Shown here piece by piece: positions 7,468 to 15,260 of a DNA stretch of 18,639 nucleotides. The notes under the pieces are model-generated. The model was not told the origin of the DNA and searched no databases. It saw only the letters and a list, made by a program, of their open reading frames with translations. Origin of the DNA: JANNFX01 sp040080075 (GTDB lineage: Bacteria; Pseudomonadota; Alphaproteobacteria; Rhizobiales; Hyphomicrobiaceae); the NCBI GenBank assembly GCA_040080075.1, contig JBEBJD010000227.1, positions 1 through 18,639 on the forward strand, read 5' to 3'. Position 1 is the first letter of the stretch; every line of letters starts with the position of its first letter. Both the position numbers and the translations under genes were made by a program.

Positions 7468-7692
7468 ATGGATCCCGCATCTGCCAAGTTTATCGGCGCT
7501 GGCCTCGCAGCCATCGGCACCGGTGCTGCCGCCATCGGCGTCGGCAACCTCTTTGGCCAGTTTCTGCAGGGTGCATTGCGCAACCCTTCGGCTGCTGATG
7601 GCCAGTTCGGCCGCCTGATCTTCGGCTTCGCCGTGACGGAAGCGCTGGGCATCTTTGCGTTGCTCATCGCCTTCCTGTTGCTCTTCACCTGA
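7468..7692 (+). CDS. atpE: ATP synthase F0 subunit c
   Basis: A 74-residue hairpin of two membrane helices; multiple copies form the rotating proton-carrying ring. The first helix has the Gly/Ala-rich packing pattern (GAGLAAIGTGAAAIGVGN). The polar loop is RNPSA. The second helix contains the proton-binding Glu58 (FAVTEALGIFALL). ATG 7468 has a strong ribosome site (CAGGAGA), in keeping with the excess of c over other F0 subunits. A hairpin plus T-run directly follows the gene. Confidence 0.97.
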   Translation: MDPASAKFIGAGLAAIGTGAAAIGVGNLFGQFLQGALRNPSAADGQFGRLIFGFAVTEALGIFALLIAFLLLFT

Positions 7693-7711
7693 TATTTGAC
7701 GCGTCAGAGGG

Positions 7712-7765
7712 TCAGGCACGGGGCGCACGAAGCGTGCCCTGCGTCTGGCCTGATGGCTGTTTTTT
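7712..7765 (+). terminator. Intercistronic hairpin with T-run between atpE and atpF' (possible partial terminator)
   Basis: The outer stem TCAGGC (7712-7717) / GCCTGA (7748-7753) encloses an inner GCACG-AAG-CGTGC hairpin (7725-7737). A run of six Ts begins at 7760. The six bases between stem and T-run are more than in a textbook terminator, so it may be leaky or act as a stabilising 3' structure. Either would raise atpE transcript levels relative to the downstream b' and b genes. Confidence 0.45.
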
Positions 7766-7795
7766 CGCAAGTCTGCTGATCAGGACGACGAGACC

Positions 7796-8335
7796 ATGAC
7801 TGAGCCCGTCCATGAGGGCACGGCTGTTCCGCAGGATGCGGGACACGCCAAGGTGTTCCCGCCCCTCGACCCGTCGACGTTCGCGCCCCAGCTCATTTGG
7901 CTGGCCATCGCGTTCACGGCGCTCTACCTGTTGTTGTCCAAGTTCGCGCTGCCGCGCGTGGGCGAAGTTCTTGAAGAGCGGCGCGACCGTATCAAGCGCG
8001 ATCTGGATACGGCAGGGCGATTGAAGGACGATACACAGTCAGCTCTCAAAGCCTATGAGAAGTCGCTGAGCGACGCCCGGGCCAATGCTTCGGGCATTGC
8101 CAAGGAGACACGCGACAAGCTCGGGGCGGAATCGGACAAGGAAAAGACGGCAATCGACAAGCAGATTGCTGCCAAGCTTGCCGAAGCTGAAGCGCGCATT
8201 TCAGATACCAAACGCAAGGCTCTGGCAAGTGTTGGAGAGGTGGCTGCCGATACGGCTGGCGCGGTCGTCAAGCAGTTGATCGGTGCCGACGTATCCGCCG
8301 ACGAGGTCAAGCGTGCCTTGGCTGGAGTGAAGTGA
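7796..8335 (+). CDS. atpF': ATP synthase F0 subunit b'
   Basis: Peripheral-stalk subunit that pairs with subunit b to hold F1 against rotation. It is 179 residues: a polar N-terminus, one membrane helix (about 32-50, LIWLAIAFTALYLLLSKF), then a long charged coiled coil rich in Lys/Glu/Ala. The duplicated b'/b arrangement is typical of alphaproteobacteria and other phototroph-related lineages. This copy, first in order and with the longer N-terminal extension, fits b' (also called atpG or atpF2). It is followed by atpF after 6 bases, suggesting coupled translation. Confidence 0.92.
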   Translation: MTEPVHEGTAVPQDAGHAKVFPPLDPSTFAPQLIWLAIAFTALYLLLSKFALPRVGEVLEERRDRIKRDLDTAGRLKDDTQSALKAYEKSLSDARANASGIAKETRDKLGAESDKEKTAIDKQIAAKLAEAEARISDTKRKALASVGEVAADTAGAVVKQLIGADVSADEVKRALAGVK

Positions 8336-8341
8336 GGGGCC

Positions 8342-8833
8342 ATGTTTAATCCGCAAGATCCGGTCTTTTGGACCCTCGTAGCGATGTTGATTTTTATCGG
8401 CATCGTTTTGTATATGAAGGTCCCTGCCGCCATCGGTAAGTCGCTCGATGCGCGCGGAGTAGCCATCCGCAAGGAATTGGACGACGCACGCCGCCTGCGC
8501 GAAGAAGCCCAGCAGCTTCTCGCCGATTACCAGCGCAAGAGTCGCGAGGCCGAGGATGAAGCCAAGAGCATCATCGAGCAGGCCAAACCCGAAGCTGAGG
8601 CCCTAGCCGCTGAAACGCGCAAGAACCTGGCCGATGGCCTTGAGCGCCGTACCAAGTCAGCGGAAGAGAAGATCGCCCGCGCGGAAGCTCAGGCGCTGAG
8701 CGAAGTGCGCTCTGCTGCCGTCAATGCCGCTGTCGCGGCTGCCGAAACAATCCTGAAGTCCAAAGTTGCCGGCGGCACGGCCACGGCGCTGATTGACGAC
8801 AGTATTCGCGGCCTCAAGGGGCGGTTGAACTAG
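8342..8833 (+). CDS. atpF: ATP synthase F0 subunit b
   Basis: The second peripheral-stalk subunit, 163 residues. A membrane helix at the extreme N-terminus (about 8-27, WTLVAMLIFIGIVLYMKV) is followed by a long amphipathic coiled coil ending in IRGLKGRLN. Start ATG 8342 has GAGGGG directly upstream. Last gene of the F0 operon; the F1 genes are not in the window, consistent with the split operons of this class. The stop codon TAG is the first part of a CTAG-bounded repeat element, so the coding end and the repeat boundary coincide. Confidence 0.95.
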   Translation: MFNPQDPVFWTLVAMLIFIGIVLYMKVPAAIGKSLDARGVAIRKELDDARRLREEAQQLLADYQRKSREAEDEAKSIIEQAKPEAEALAAETRKNLADGLERRTKSAEEKIARAEAQALSEVRSAAVNAAVAAAETILKSKVAGGTATALIDDSIRGLKGRLN

Positions 8834-8935
8834 AGTACTTCCGGGAAAAGTGTGAGCGGTTTTCCCGACAAGAAGCACGACAAAACAAAGAGCTAGGGTC
8901 GTTCCACGATTCAACTAAGACCGGAACGACCCAAG
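8830..8935 (+). repeat. CTAG-bounded mosaic repeat, copy A (one module 1 unit plus module 2)
   Basis: Begins with CTAG at 8830, which includes the atpF stop. Module 1 is a single hairpin unit: gagtacttccggg pairs with the later cccga...gaagcac arm around a loop. A short AT-rich link leads to CTAG at 8893, where module 2 starts. Module 2 is 43 bases with perfect 10-base arms, GGGTCGTTCC (8896-8905) and GGAACGACCC (8923-8932). It ends in CAAG (8932-8935), one base from CTAG. The most diverged of the three module 1 sequences. Confidence 0.8.
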
Positions 8936-8977
8936 CTTTCAGCCGGGCTTTTCGGGCCAGATTTCGAAACGCAAAAC

Positions 8978-9003
8978 AGCCGGGCCTCGCGCCCGGCTTT
9001 TTT
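8978..9003 (+). terminator. Rho-independent terminator of the F0 operon
   Basis: AGCCGGGC (8978-8985) and GCCCGGCT (8991-8998) form an 8-base-pair GC-rich stem with a 5-base loop, followed by a run of six Ts. It sits 145 bases beyond atpF, after the repeat element. Confidence 0.9.
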
Positions 9004-9085
9004 CGTTTCCAATGTCCAATGCCGAAATCACAACAGCCGACTGCGTCACTGCGATGAGACGGTCCGGGATAGTTTTGCTCGTCAG

Positions 9086-9110
9086 AAAAAAGTAGACCCC
9101 TTAAGAGGGG
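9086..9110 (-). terminator. Probable terminator of the lipoprotein gene
   Basis: Immediately after the lipoprotein stop (minus strand), cccct and agggg arms form a short hairpin (9097-9110). After five bases there is a T-run (plus-strand As at 9086-9091). The stem is short, so termination may be partial. Confidence 0.5.
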
Positions 9111-9111
9111 C

Positions 9112-9804
9112 TCACCCCGCGTTGGGAGTGTTGCGGTCGAAACCGACGTTGACCTCGTACTCGCCGGGGCGCGAACCTTCGGGCACGTTGAAAGTGATGA
9201 TGCGAACGGCCGAGAAATAGCCGATCGGGTTTTCTATAGCCACGGCGGTATCGACCTTGAGCGTATCGGTGGAAACCTTTTCGCGCTTCGAATCGGCGAC
9301 AAAAACGTTGACCGGGAACGTGATCGAACCGGCCTTGCCGCGCGGTCCCAGAAGGACGCGGCCAGAGAAACCGTATTTTACGGTAACCTTGTTACCTTCA
9401 ATGATGCATTCACGCGCCGTCTTGGTGATCTCGCCTCGATGTACAATTGCCAATCCATCGCCGACGCGGCCCGGTTCATAGATGGTCAGATTGCTGTCGC
9501 GCGAGCCAGCAATGACCTTAGGGCATCCGGTCGCCACTTCGATGCCACCGGTAGTGCCATCGCCTGCTTTGGCGGCTGAGAGCAATTGTTCTTCGCTGAC
9601 TTTGGTGGCGTCAACACTGGTGGACGCTTGCCCACCGCCAAACATGCTCGAACCCAGTCCCGACGTGAGCGAGTTCAATCCGCAGCCGCCAAGACCCAAG
9701 GTTGAGGCCATGAGGGCGGCCGCCGCCAGGATGCGCGGCGCAGCGTGCTGGAGTGAACCACAAGTCTGGCTGGAACGCCCTGAAGTGCGGGTTGAAGAGT
9801 ACAC
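9112..9804 (-). CDS. Conserved hypothetical lipoprotein
   Basis: Predicted 230-residue lipoprotein. The preferred start is GTG 9804, five bases after GGGAG; the frame is open further upstream, but that part would overlap ispH and lacks lipoprotein features. Residues about 23-40 form a hydrophobic signal segment (RILAAAALMASTLGLGG) ending in the lipobox LGGC, with Cys41 as lipidation site. The mature part begins with a Gly/Ser-rich linker and then a beta-rich domain containing GCPKV, a TARE-C segment, GRVLLGP and a C-terminal PGEYEVNVGFDRN strand; two cysteines, around GCP and AREC, could form a disulfide. It resembles an uncharacterised alphaproteobacterial lipoprotein group; I know no function. 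It is transcribed divergently from ispH across about 120 bases. Confidence 0.8.
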   Translation of the reverse strand: MYSSTRTSGRSSQTCGSLQHAAPRILAAAALMASTLGLGGCGLNSLTSGLGSSMFGGGQASTSVDATKVSEEQLLSAAKAGDGTTGGIEVATGCPKVIAGSRDSNLTIYEPGRVGDGLAIVHRGEITKTARECIIEGNKVTVKYGFSGRVLLGPRGKAGSITFPVNVFVADSKREKVSTDTLKVDTAVAIENPIGYFSAVRIITFNVPEGSRPGEYEVNVGFDRNTPNAG

Positions 9805-9854
9805 AGTGTCTCCCAAACATGTTCGCGTTAACCGACGCCCATTTTCCAGATCAC

Positions 9855-9868
9855 GATTCACGTGTATC
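9855..9868. promoter_or_regulatory. Near-palindrome with CACGTG core between the lipoprotein gene and ispH
   Basis: gattcacgtgtatc is symmetrical except for one position in each half. It lies in the 120-base divergent promoter region and may be an operator, but no matching -10/-35 boxes are clear. Confidence 0.25.
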
Positions 9869-9924
9869 ACCTCTGAGGCCGCACAGGAAAGCGTGTTGCT
9901 GCCTGGCGTTAAAGAAAAGATCCA

Positions 9925-10953
9925 ATGCCCGTACAAACCAATGAACTGACTGGAGGGTCCGGATATGCCCAGAAACCGCGGCTGCGGGTGCTGCTGGCAG
10001 CGCCGCGCGGCTTTTGTGCAGGCGTTGACCGGGCTATCCAGATCGTTGAGCTGGCACTGGCAAAATTCGGAGCGCCCGTCTATGTACGCCACGAGATCGT
10101 CCACAATCGATATGTCGTCGATTCGTTAAAGGCCAAAGGCGCCATCTTTGTGGACGAACTGGACCAAATCCCCGATACGAGCCAACCCGTGATCTTTTCG
10201 GCACACGGCGTCGCCAAGGCGATCCCGGAAGCGGCAAAATTACGCAATTTGGTCCCAATCGATGCGACGTGTCCGTTGGTTTCCAAGGTCCATATCGAAG
10301 CCGCGCGGCACTTTGAAAATGACCGCGAAATCGTGTTGATAGGACATGCGGGCCACGCGGAGGTCGAAGGCACCATGGGGCAGCTGCCAGCGGGGGCCGT
10401 GACACTCATCGAAACGGCGGCGGAAGCGCGGTGGTTTCAGCCGCGCGATCCCGCCAAGCTCGCCTATGTGACGCAAACGACACTTTCGGTCGATGATACG
10501 GCCGATACGGTTCAGGCATTGAAAGACCGGTTTCCCGCTATTGCCGGTCCGGTGAAAGAAGACATCTGTTACGCGACCACCAACCGGCAGGCGGCTGTCA
10601 AGATCATTGCGCCGCAGATTGAGAGGCTGCTGGTCGTTGGCGCACCCAATTCGTCGAACTCGGTGCGTCTCGTTGAAGTGGCCGAGCGCGCGGGCTGCCC
10701 GGCGGCCTTTCTTATTCAGCGTGCCGCCGACATTCCCTGGGACCGCCTCGATGGCATCGCGACGCTGGGCATCACGGCTGGCGCGTCGGCCCCGGAGGTG
10801 CTCATTGATGAAGTCATCGATGCGGTCAAGGCGCGTTTCGAAGTGACCTTGGAAACTGTGACCACGGCCGATGAGCGCGTGGTCTTTAACGTGCCGCGCG
10901 AGTTGCGTTCAGTGGCGCCGGTCAGCACCGCAATGGCTTCGCCCCAGGACTAA
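9925..10953 (+). CDS. ispH: 4-hydroxy-3-methylbut-2-enyl diphosphate reductase
   Basis: Last step of the MEP isoprenoid pathway: reductive dehydration of HMBPP to IPP and DMAPP by a [4Fe-4S] enzyme in the cytoplasm. The 342 residues contain the three cluster cysteines: C31 (RGFCAGV), C116 (DATCPLV) and C215 (EDICYATTNRQ). Active-site residues are visible in HAEVEGTMGQ (H144, E146) and in TQTTLS. The substrate-binding NSSNSVRL motif is present. Start ATG 9925 has only a purine-rich weak ribosome site; the better-placed ATG at 9965 is out of frame. First of three tightly packed genes; thrB follows after 3 bases. Confidence 0.97.
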   Translation: MPVQTNELTGGSGYAQKPRLRVLLAAPRGFCAGVDRAIQIVELALAKFGAPVYVRHEIVHNRYVVDSLKAKGAIFVDELDQIPDTSQPVIFSAHGVAKAIPEAAKLRNLVPIDATCPLVSKVHIEAARHFENDREIVLIGHAGHAEVEGTMGQLPAGAVTLIETAAEARWFQPRDPAKLAYVTQTTLSVDDTADTVQALKDRFPAIAGPVKEDICYATTNRQAAVKIIAPQIERLLVVGAPNSSNSVRLVEVAERAGCPAAFLIQRAADIPWDRLDGIATLGITAGASAPEVLIDEVIDAVKARFEVTLETVTTADERVVFNVPRELRSVAPVSTAMASPQD

Positions 10954-10956
10954 CGC

Positions 10957-11928
10957 ATGGCCGTCTACACCGAAGTTTCAGACGAAGCGCTGCGGAGCTT
11001 CATTGCCCTCTATGGACTGGGCCAACTCACCTCATGCAAGGGCATCGCCGAAGGTGTCGAGAACACCAACTATTTCATCTCCACCACCGCCGGCCCCTTC
11101 ATTCTGACTCTCTACGAGCGGCGCGTGGCTCTGGACGATCTGCCGTTTTTTCTCGGCCTCAAACAGTATCTGCATGGCCGAGGCGTGCCGTGTCCTCTGC
11201 CAGTGAAGGCCCTTGACGGGCGGACACTGCTCGAACTTTCCGGCCGGGCGGCAGCCCTTATTACTTTTCTCGACGGTGTCTCCGTGCGCAGCCCTGCCGT
11301 GTGGCATTGCGCGGCCGTCGGTGATGCATTGGCCAAGATGCATCTGGCGGGCAAAGGTTTCCCGCTCACCCGCCAAAATGCGCTTGGTATTGAGGGCTGG
11401 CGGCCGTTGTTTTCAAAATTCCAAAGCGATGCCGATAGTATCGCGCCCGGCCTTAAAGCGCTCATCGCAACGGAACTGGGGCATCTGGAACGCGCTTGGC
11501 CCATGGGAATGCCGGACGGCATCATTCACGCGGATCTCTTTCCCGACAACGTGTTCTTCTTGGGCGATAAGCTTTCGGGCCTCATTGATTTTTATTTCGC
11601 CTGCCACGACGCGCTCGCCTACGACATCGCAGTCTGCCTTAATGCGTGGTGTTTCGATGCCGGTCACACCTTCAACATCGGTAAGGGCCGCGCACTCTTA
11701 TCAGCGTACGATGCGGTGCGCCCGTTGGATACTCATGAGCACTCTGCCATGCCGGTACTGGCGCGCGGGGCAGCTTTGCGTTTCCTGCTGACACGCTCGT
11801 TCGATTGGATCAACACGCCAAGGGATGCGCTCGTCAAACCGCACGATCCTCTCGATTACATCGCAAGGCTCAAGTTTCACCAGAGCGTGCGCGGCATCGC
11901 TGACTACGGCCTGGATCGGATCGTCTGA
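10957..11928 (+). CDS. thrB: Homoserine kinase (APH-fold type)
   Basis: Phosphorylates homoserine on the way to threonine. The 323-residue protein belongs to the aminoglycoside-phosphotransferase-like ThrB found in alphaproteobacteria and pseudomonads, not the GHMP-type enzyme of E. coli. The N-lobe contains GIAEGVENTNYF. The catalytic loop is HADLFPDN (H191-N198), and the metal-binding Asp is in LIDFYFA (D211). The start is 3 bases after ispH; the stop overlaps the rnhA start as TGATG, so translation of the two is probably coupled. Confidence 0.94.
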   Translation: MAVYTEVSDEALRSFIALYGLGQLTSCKGIAEGVENTNYFISTTAGPFILTLYERRVALDDLPFFLGLKQYLHGRGVPCPLPVKALDGRTLLELSGRAAALITFLDGVSVRSPAVWHCAAVGDALAKMHLAGKGFPLTRQNALGIEGWRPLFSKFQSDADSIAPGLKALIATELGHLERAWPMGMPDGIIHADLFPDNVFFLGDKLSGLIDFYFACHDALAYDIAVCLNAWCFDAGHTFNIGKGRALLSAYDAVRPLDTHEHSAMPVLARGAALRFLLTRSFDWINTPRDALVKPHDPLDYIARLKFHQSVRGIADYGLDRIV

Positions 11929-12395
11929 TGACAAAACACGGAGGTACGGGCGAGGGTGCGCGATTGACGATTTACACAGACGGCGCATGCTCGGGAAATC
12001 CGGGGCCTGGCGGATGGGGCGCAATACTTATGTTCGGCGCGCACCGCAAGGAAATGAATGGCGGCGAGCGCGACACCACCAACAATCGCATGGAGTTGCT
12101 GGCGGCGATTGAATCGCTCGAAGCCTTGAAGCGGCCAAGTCATGTCGATCTTTACACCGACAGCGCCTACGTTAAGAACGGCATCACGTCGTGGATTCAT
12201 GGCTGGAAGCGCAACGGCTGGAAGACCGCCGATAAAAAGCCGGTTAAAAACGTGGAACTGTGGCAGCGCCTCGATGCGGCACTCGGCGAGCACAAGGTGA
12301 GCTGGCACTGGGTCAAGGGTCACGCCGGACACCCAGAAAATGAACGTGCCGATGAGTTGGCGCGTGAAGGCATGGCGCCGTTTAAGGGGCGGTAG
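11928..12395 (+). CDS. rnhA: Ribonuclease HI
   Basis: Cleaves RNA in RNA-DNA hybrids. The 155 residues carry the full catalytic set: D18 (IYTDGACSGNPGPGG), E56 (NNRMELLAA), D78 (LYTDSAYV), H132 (HWVKGHAGH) and D142 (ERADELA). The length is standard for the single-domain bacterial enzyme. It overlaps the thrB stop by one base. Its own stop TAG is where repeat copy B begins, so the gene ends exactly at the repeat boundary. Confidence 0.97.
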   Translation: MTKHGGTGEGARLTIYTDGACSGNPGPGGWGAILMFGAHRKEMNGGERDTTNNRMELLAAIESLEALKRPSHVDLYTDSAYVKNGITSWIHGWKRNGWKTADKKPVKNVELWQRLDAALGEHKVSWHWVKGHAGHPENERADELAREGMAPFKGR

Positions 12396-12581
12396 AGTGC
12401 TTCGGACACTAAGCGCGGCAAACCTGAGTGCTTCCGGAAAAGTGTGCCGCGGTTTTCCGGCAAGAAGCACGGCAAACCTGAGTGCTTCCGGAAAAGTGTG
12501 CCGCGGTTTTCCGGCAAGAAGCACGGCAAACCTGAGTGCTAGGATCGTTTCACGATTCAACTAAGACCGGAACGGCCCTAG
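12393..12581 (+). repeat. Mosaic repeat, copy B (remnant plus two identical module 1 units, then module 2)
   Basis: Fills the space between convergent rnhA and pth, including both stop codons. After the rnhA TAG there is a shortened, degenerate unit of about 30 bases. Two identical 54-base units follow (12426-12479 and 12480-12533). Each can fold as GTGCTTC...GAAGCAC outside and CCGGAAAA...TTTTCCGG inside. A third unit is cut short after gagtg by CTAG (12539), where the 43-base module 2 begins. That ends at CTAG 12578-12581, whose complement is the pth stop. Module 2 differs from copy A at only a few positions. Confidence 0.9.
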
Positions 12582-13327
12582 TCGGACTTGCGACTGGCGA
12601 GCCACTTCTTGAGGTTCTCGGCAAGAGCCGTTTTTTGTTTGCTGGCGCGCTCGCCCGCTGGATGCGGGGCGGCGGTTTTATCCAACTTAGTTTCAGCCGT
12701 TTTGGCGGTGCGCGGGGTCACCTTTCCGGCGGCTGCGGCTGGGGCGATCAGGTCTTGGGATGTCTGCAATTGTTTCGCGATGTCGGTGAGGAAGCGCGCA
12801 TCGTCGTCCTTGGCCAAGCGCGGCGCGGCGCTGGCAACGGCCGCTAAAAGCTCGTCGAGCCACTGGTATTCAACCTTGGCAAAGTCGTTCAAGACATAGC
12901 GGACGACAGCGTCTTTGGAGCCCGGGTGCCCGATGCCCAGACGCACGCGCTTGAAGTCATTTTCAAGATGAGCGGAAATCGAACGCAGACCATTGTGGCC
13001 CGCATTGCCGCCGCCCGTTTTGACTTTTACCTTGGCTGGAGACAGATCCAGCTCGTCGTGAAAGACGACGATATCTGATGGGTCAATTTTGAGAAAGCGT
13101 GCCGCGTCCTGTACGGCCCGCCCGCTGTCGTTCATGAAAGTTTCGGGTTTCAGCAGCAGAACTTTTTCGCCGCCAATCTCGCCGTCGGCCGCAAGGCTGT
13201 GAAATTTTTTCTTCCACGGACCAAAGCCATGCGTGCGAGCGATGCGCTCAAGTGCCATGAAGCCAATGTTGTGGCGGTTCATCGCGTACTTGTCACCAGG
13301 ATTGCCCAGACCCACGAACAGCTTCAT
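12578..13327 (-). CDS. pth: Peptidyl-tRNA hydrolase with basic C-terminal tail
   Basis: Releases tRNA from peptidyl-tRNA that has dropped off ribosomes. Key residues are present: N9 (GLGNPG), catalytic H19 (NRHNIGFM), N66 (ETFMNDSG), D91 (FHDELD) and N112 (GGGNAGHNGL). The core ends near residue 190, the usual family length. About 60 further residues are Lys/Ala/Thr-rich (AETKLDKTAAPHPAGERASK and on), probably disordered and able to contact RNA. The gene lies downstream of rplY on the same strand, a common pairing in this class, but a strong terminator lies between them, so pth may depend on read-through or its own promoter. The TAG stop lies at the edge of repeat copy B. Confidence 0.96.
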   Translation of the reverse strand: MKLFVGLGNPGDKYAMNRHNIGFMALERIARTHGFGPWKKKFHSLAADGEIGGEKVLLLKPETFMNDSGRAVQDAARFLKIDPSDIVVFHDELDLSPAKVKVKTGGGNAGHNGLRSISAHLENDFKRVRLGIGHPGSKDAVVRYVLNDFAKVEYQWLDELLAAVASAAPRLAKDDDARFLTDIAKQLQTSQDLIAPAAAAGKVTPRTAKTAETKLDKTAAPHPAGERASKQKTALAENLKKWLASRKSD

Positions 13328-13392
13328 GGCCCGTTGCCCTGCTCTCCGATGCCCTGGTCCCGCACGTCAAGCCCAGTGGCTTAATTGGATAG

Positions 13393-13427
13393 AAAAAACG
13401 GCGCAGCCCGGGGTTGGGCTGCGCCGT
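13393..13427 (-). terminator. Strong rho-independent terminator after rplY
   Basis: A 12-base-pair perfect stem, acggcgcagccc (13398-13409) with gggctgcgccgt (13416-13427), has a 6-base loop and a T-run on the minus strand (plus-strand As 13393-13398). It lies just beyond the rplY stop and before pth. Confidence 0.92.
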
Positions 13428-13437
13428 GCCGTTCGTC

Positions 13438-14220
13438 TTACTTCTTCGCAGCGGGCTTGGCGGCGGGCTTTGCCGCAGCAGCGGGTGCCGCCTTGCCACC
13501 AGCAGCTGGAGCCTTCGCGCCAGCGGCCGGAGCCGCGGCCTTGCCACCGGCGGCGGCAGGAGCAGCAGCTTTGCCACCTGCAGCGGGTGCAGCGGCGGCC
13601 GCGCCAGGAGCTGCTGCAGCAGCAGCGTCGCCAGCAGCCAGCACTTCTTCTTCCTTGCGTTGACCGGCAATGGTCGCGATCGTGAAGTCGCGATCCTTGA
13701 TCACAGGGCGCACGCCGTCAGGCATTGTAACAGCCGAGATGTGAATCGAACGGCCGATATCCAAACCATCGAGGCTGACCTCGAATACGGTGGGGATCTG
13801 ATCGTAAGGGCAGAAGACTTCGATATCGTGGCGCACGATGTTAAGAATGCCGCCGCGCTTCAGGCCGGGTGACAGAGTTTCGTTGACGAACTTGGTCGGG
13901 ATCGCAACGCGGATGATGCCATCCTTGCCGACCCGCAGGAAGTCTGCGTGGAGCGGCGTATCCTTGACGGGGCAGACCTGAAGATCGCGCGGAATAACGC
14001 GCTGCTTCTTGCCCGCGATATCGATTTCAAACACGGTCGAAGTAAAGCGGCCCTTCAAGGCTTGCTTCCACAACGTATTGTAGTCGACGGAAATTGCTTC
14101 GGCCGGTTTGGCGTCACCATAGATGACGGCCGGAATGTTTCCATCACGACGAGCTTGGCGTGCGGCCCCCTTGCCTGCACGTGGGCGCGCCGTGGCTTTG
14201 AGCTCGATGAGCTGCGCCAT
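13438..14220 (-). CDS. rplY: 50S ribosomal protein L25 (general stress protein CTC type)
   Basis: Binds 5S rRNA in the large subunit. The N-terminal L25 domain (about 1-95, starting MAQLIELKATARPRAGKGAAR) is followed by the TL5/CTC C-terminal domain (about 96-190, VPTKFVNE...PGLKRGG...DIGRSIHISAV). The last ~65 residues are almost only Ala, Pro, Gly and Lys, ending PAAKPAAKK. The tail is encoded by GC-rich, slippage-prone triplets around 13440-13640. Start ATG 14220 is preferred to the in-frame upstream ATG at 14253, because the family begins with this Met and GGAGAA precedes it. Confidence 0.96.
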   Translation of the reverse strand: MAQLIELKATARPRAGKGAARQARRDGNIPAVIYGDAKPAEAISVDYNTLWKQALKGRFTSTVFEIDIAGKKQRVIPRDLQVCPVKDTPLHADFLRVGKDGIIRVAIPTKFVNETLSPGLKRGGILNIVRHDIEVFCPYDQIPTVFEVSLDGLDIGRSIHISAVTMPDGVRPVIKDRDFTIATIAGQRKEEEVLAAGDAAAAAAPGAAAAAPAAGGKAAAPAAAGGKAAAPAAGAKAPAAGGKAAPAAAAKPAAKPAAKK

Positions 14221-14510
14221 GGCATTGATTCTCCAACGAAAAATGAGCCCCACACGTTACGCGTGGCGCCCAAACAGCGCTTCCGGCCTCCAAGGGTGCC
14301 GTATAGCGTCTCAGCGAAATGCTTGAGATGGCCGGGTTATGCCGGTTTTCGGGTCGTTTGGCAACAGTTGGGGTGTCCCGATGGCGGGCTCGCCGGCCAT
14401 GGTGATCGCGACAGGCTCATAATTAAGGCTGCAGGCCGTATCAGGCCGGTTACATTAGCTGCCACAATGAATTAGTCGTAAGTATCGGGATTTTAGAGGT
14501 GGCTCCGGCA

Positions 14511-15260
14511 ATGACCGGTATTGAACTTTTAGTGCTTGCCGGGCTCATTGGTGCCGCGGCAGCGCTATACACGAGTGTCGGTCATGCAGGCGCATCGGGC
14601 TATCTTGCGGCAATGGCGCTGATGGGTGTGGCGCCTGCTGTCATGAGGCCTGCCGCACTTGCCATCAACATTCTAGTCGCGAGCCTTGCGACAGCGCGCT
14701 GGACGCGCAATGGGCGCGACCTTGAGTGGCGCTCGCTGTTGCCACTTGTCATCGCTTCAGTGCCGGCGGCGTTCTTGGCTGGTGCCTATCCCTTGTCTGA
14801 CCGGCAGTATCGGGCCCTCGTTGGGGTGCTGCTCTTGATTGCTGGGATCAAATTTTTGTTTCAACCAAAGCCCGAGGCTGGCCCTGTGCCCGCGCCCTCC
14901 AGCATTCCCATCGTCCCCGGACTTGTAACGGGGGCCGTGGTGGGTACCCTATCGGGACTAACGGGCACAGGCGGCGGTATCTTTCTGACGCCGCTCCTGC
15001 TGCTGTTTGGGCGCGCGGGCGTGCGTCAAGTATCTGGGCTTACCGCGCCCTTCATTCTCTTGAACTCGATCGCAGCATTGGCTGGCAACGCTGCAGCGCT
15101 CAAAGGACTGCCAGCAGAGTTGCCCGTGCTGATGGCGTCGGCGGTGGCTGGCGCGCTGATTGGCACGCAGATCGGCGTCAAATGGGTGACAACCGATACC
15201 CTGCAACGCCTCGTCGGCGTTGTGCTGTTGATTGCAAGTGCCAAGTTTCTTTTAAGCTGA
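14511..15260 (+). CDS. TauE/SafE-family permease (putative sulfite/organosulfonate exporter)
   Basis: An inner-membrane protein of 249 residues with about seven to eight hydrophobic helices arranged as two related halves. The second half has the signature GTLSGLTGTGGGIFLTPLL; the first half has a weaker equivalent, TSVGHAGASGYLAAMALMG. The family moves sulfite, sulfoacetate and other small anions, but many members have no known substrate, and nothing in the neighbourhood indicates one. I chose ATG 14511, preceded by AGAGG about 11 bases away, over an in-frame GTG at 14499 that overlaps that ribosome site. The stop TGA directly abuts the CTAG that opens repeat copy C. Confidence 0.88.
   Translation: MTGIELLVLAGLIGAAAALYTSVGHAGASGYLAAMALMGVAPAVMRPAALAINILVASLATARWTRNGRDLEWRSLLPLVIASVPAAFLAGAYPLSDRQYRALVGVLLLIAGIKFLFQPKPEAGPVPAPSSIPIVPGLVTGAVVGTLSGLTGTGGGIFLTPLLLLFGRAGVRQVSGLTAPFILLNSIAALAGNAAALKGLPAELPVLMASAVAGALIGTQIGVKWVTTDTLQRLVGVVLLIASAKFLLS

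Noticed and set aside
9805..10104. N-terminal extension of the lipoprotein frame to 10104
   Set aside because: It would overlap the start of ispH on the other strand and place the signal segment about 140 residues into the protein.
12320..12564. Periodic open frames across the 54-base repeats, on both strands (also 15026-15476)
   Set aside because: 54 is a multiple of three, so frames stay open and give 18-residue repeats; there is no ribosome site or independent gene context. These are repeat DNA, not a repeat protein.
13233..13872. Plus-strand Ala/Arg-rich frames opposite rplY
   Set aside because: They come from the GC-rich triplets encoding the L25 tail on the other strand.
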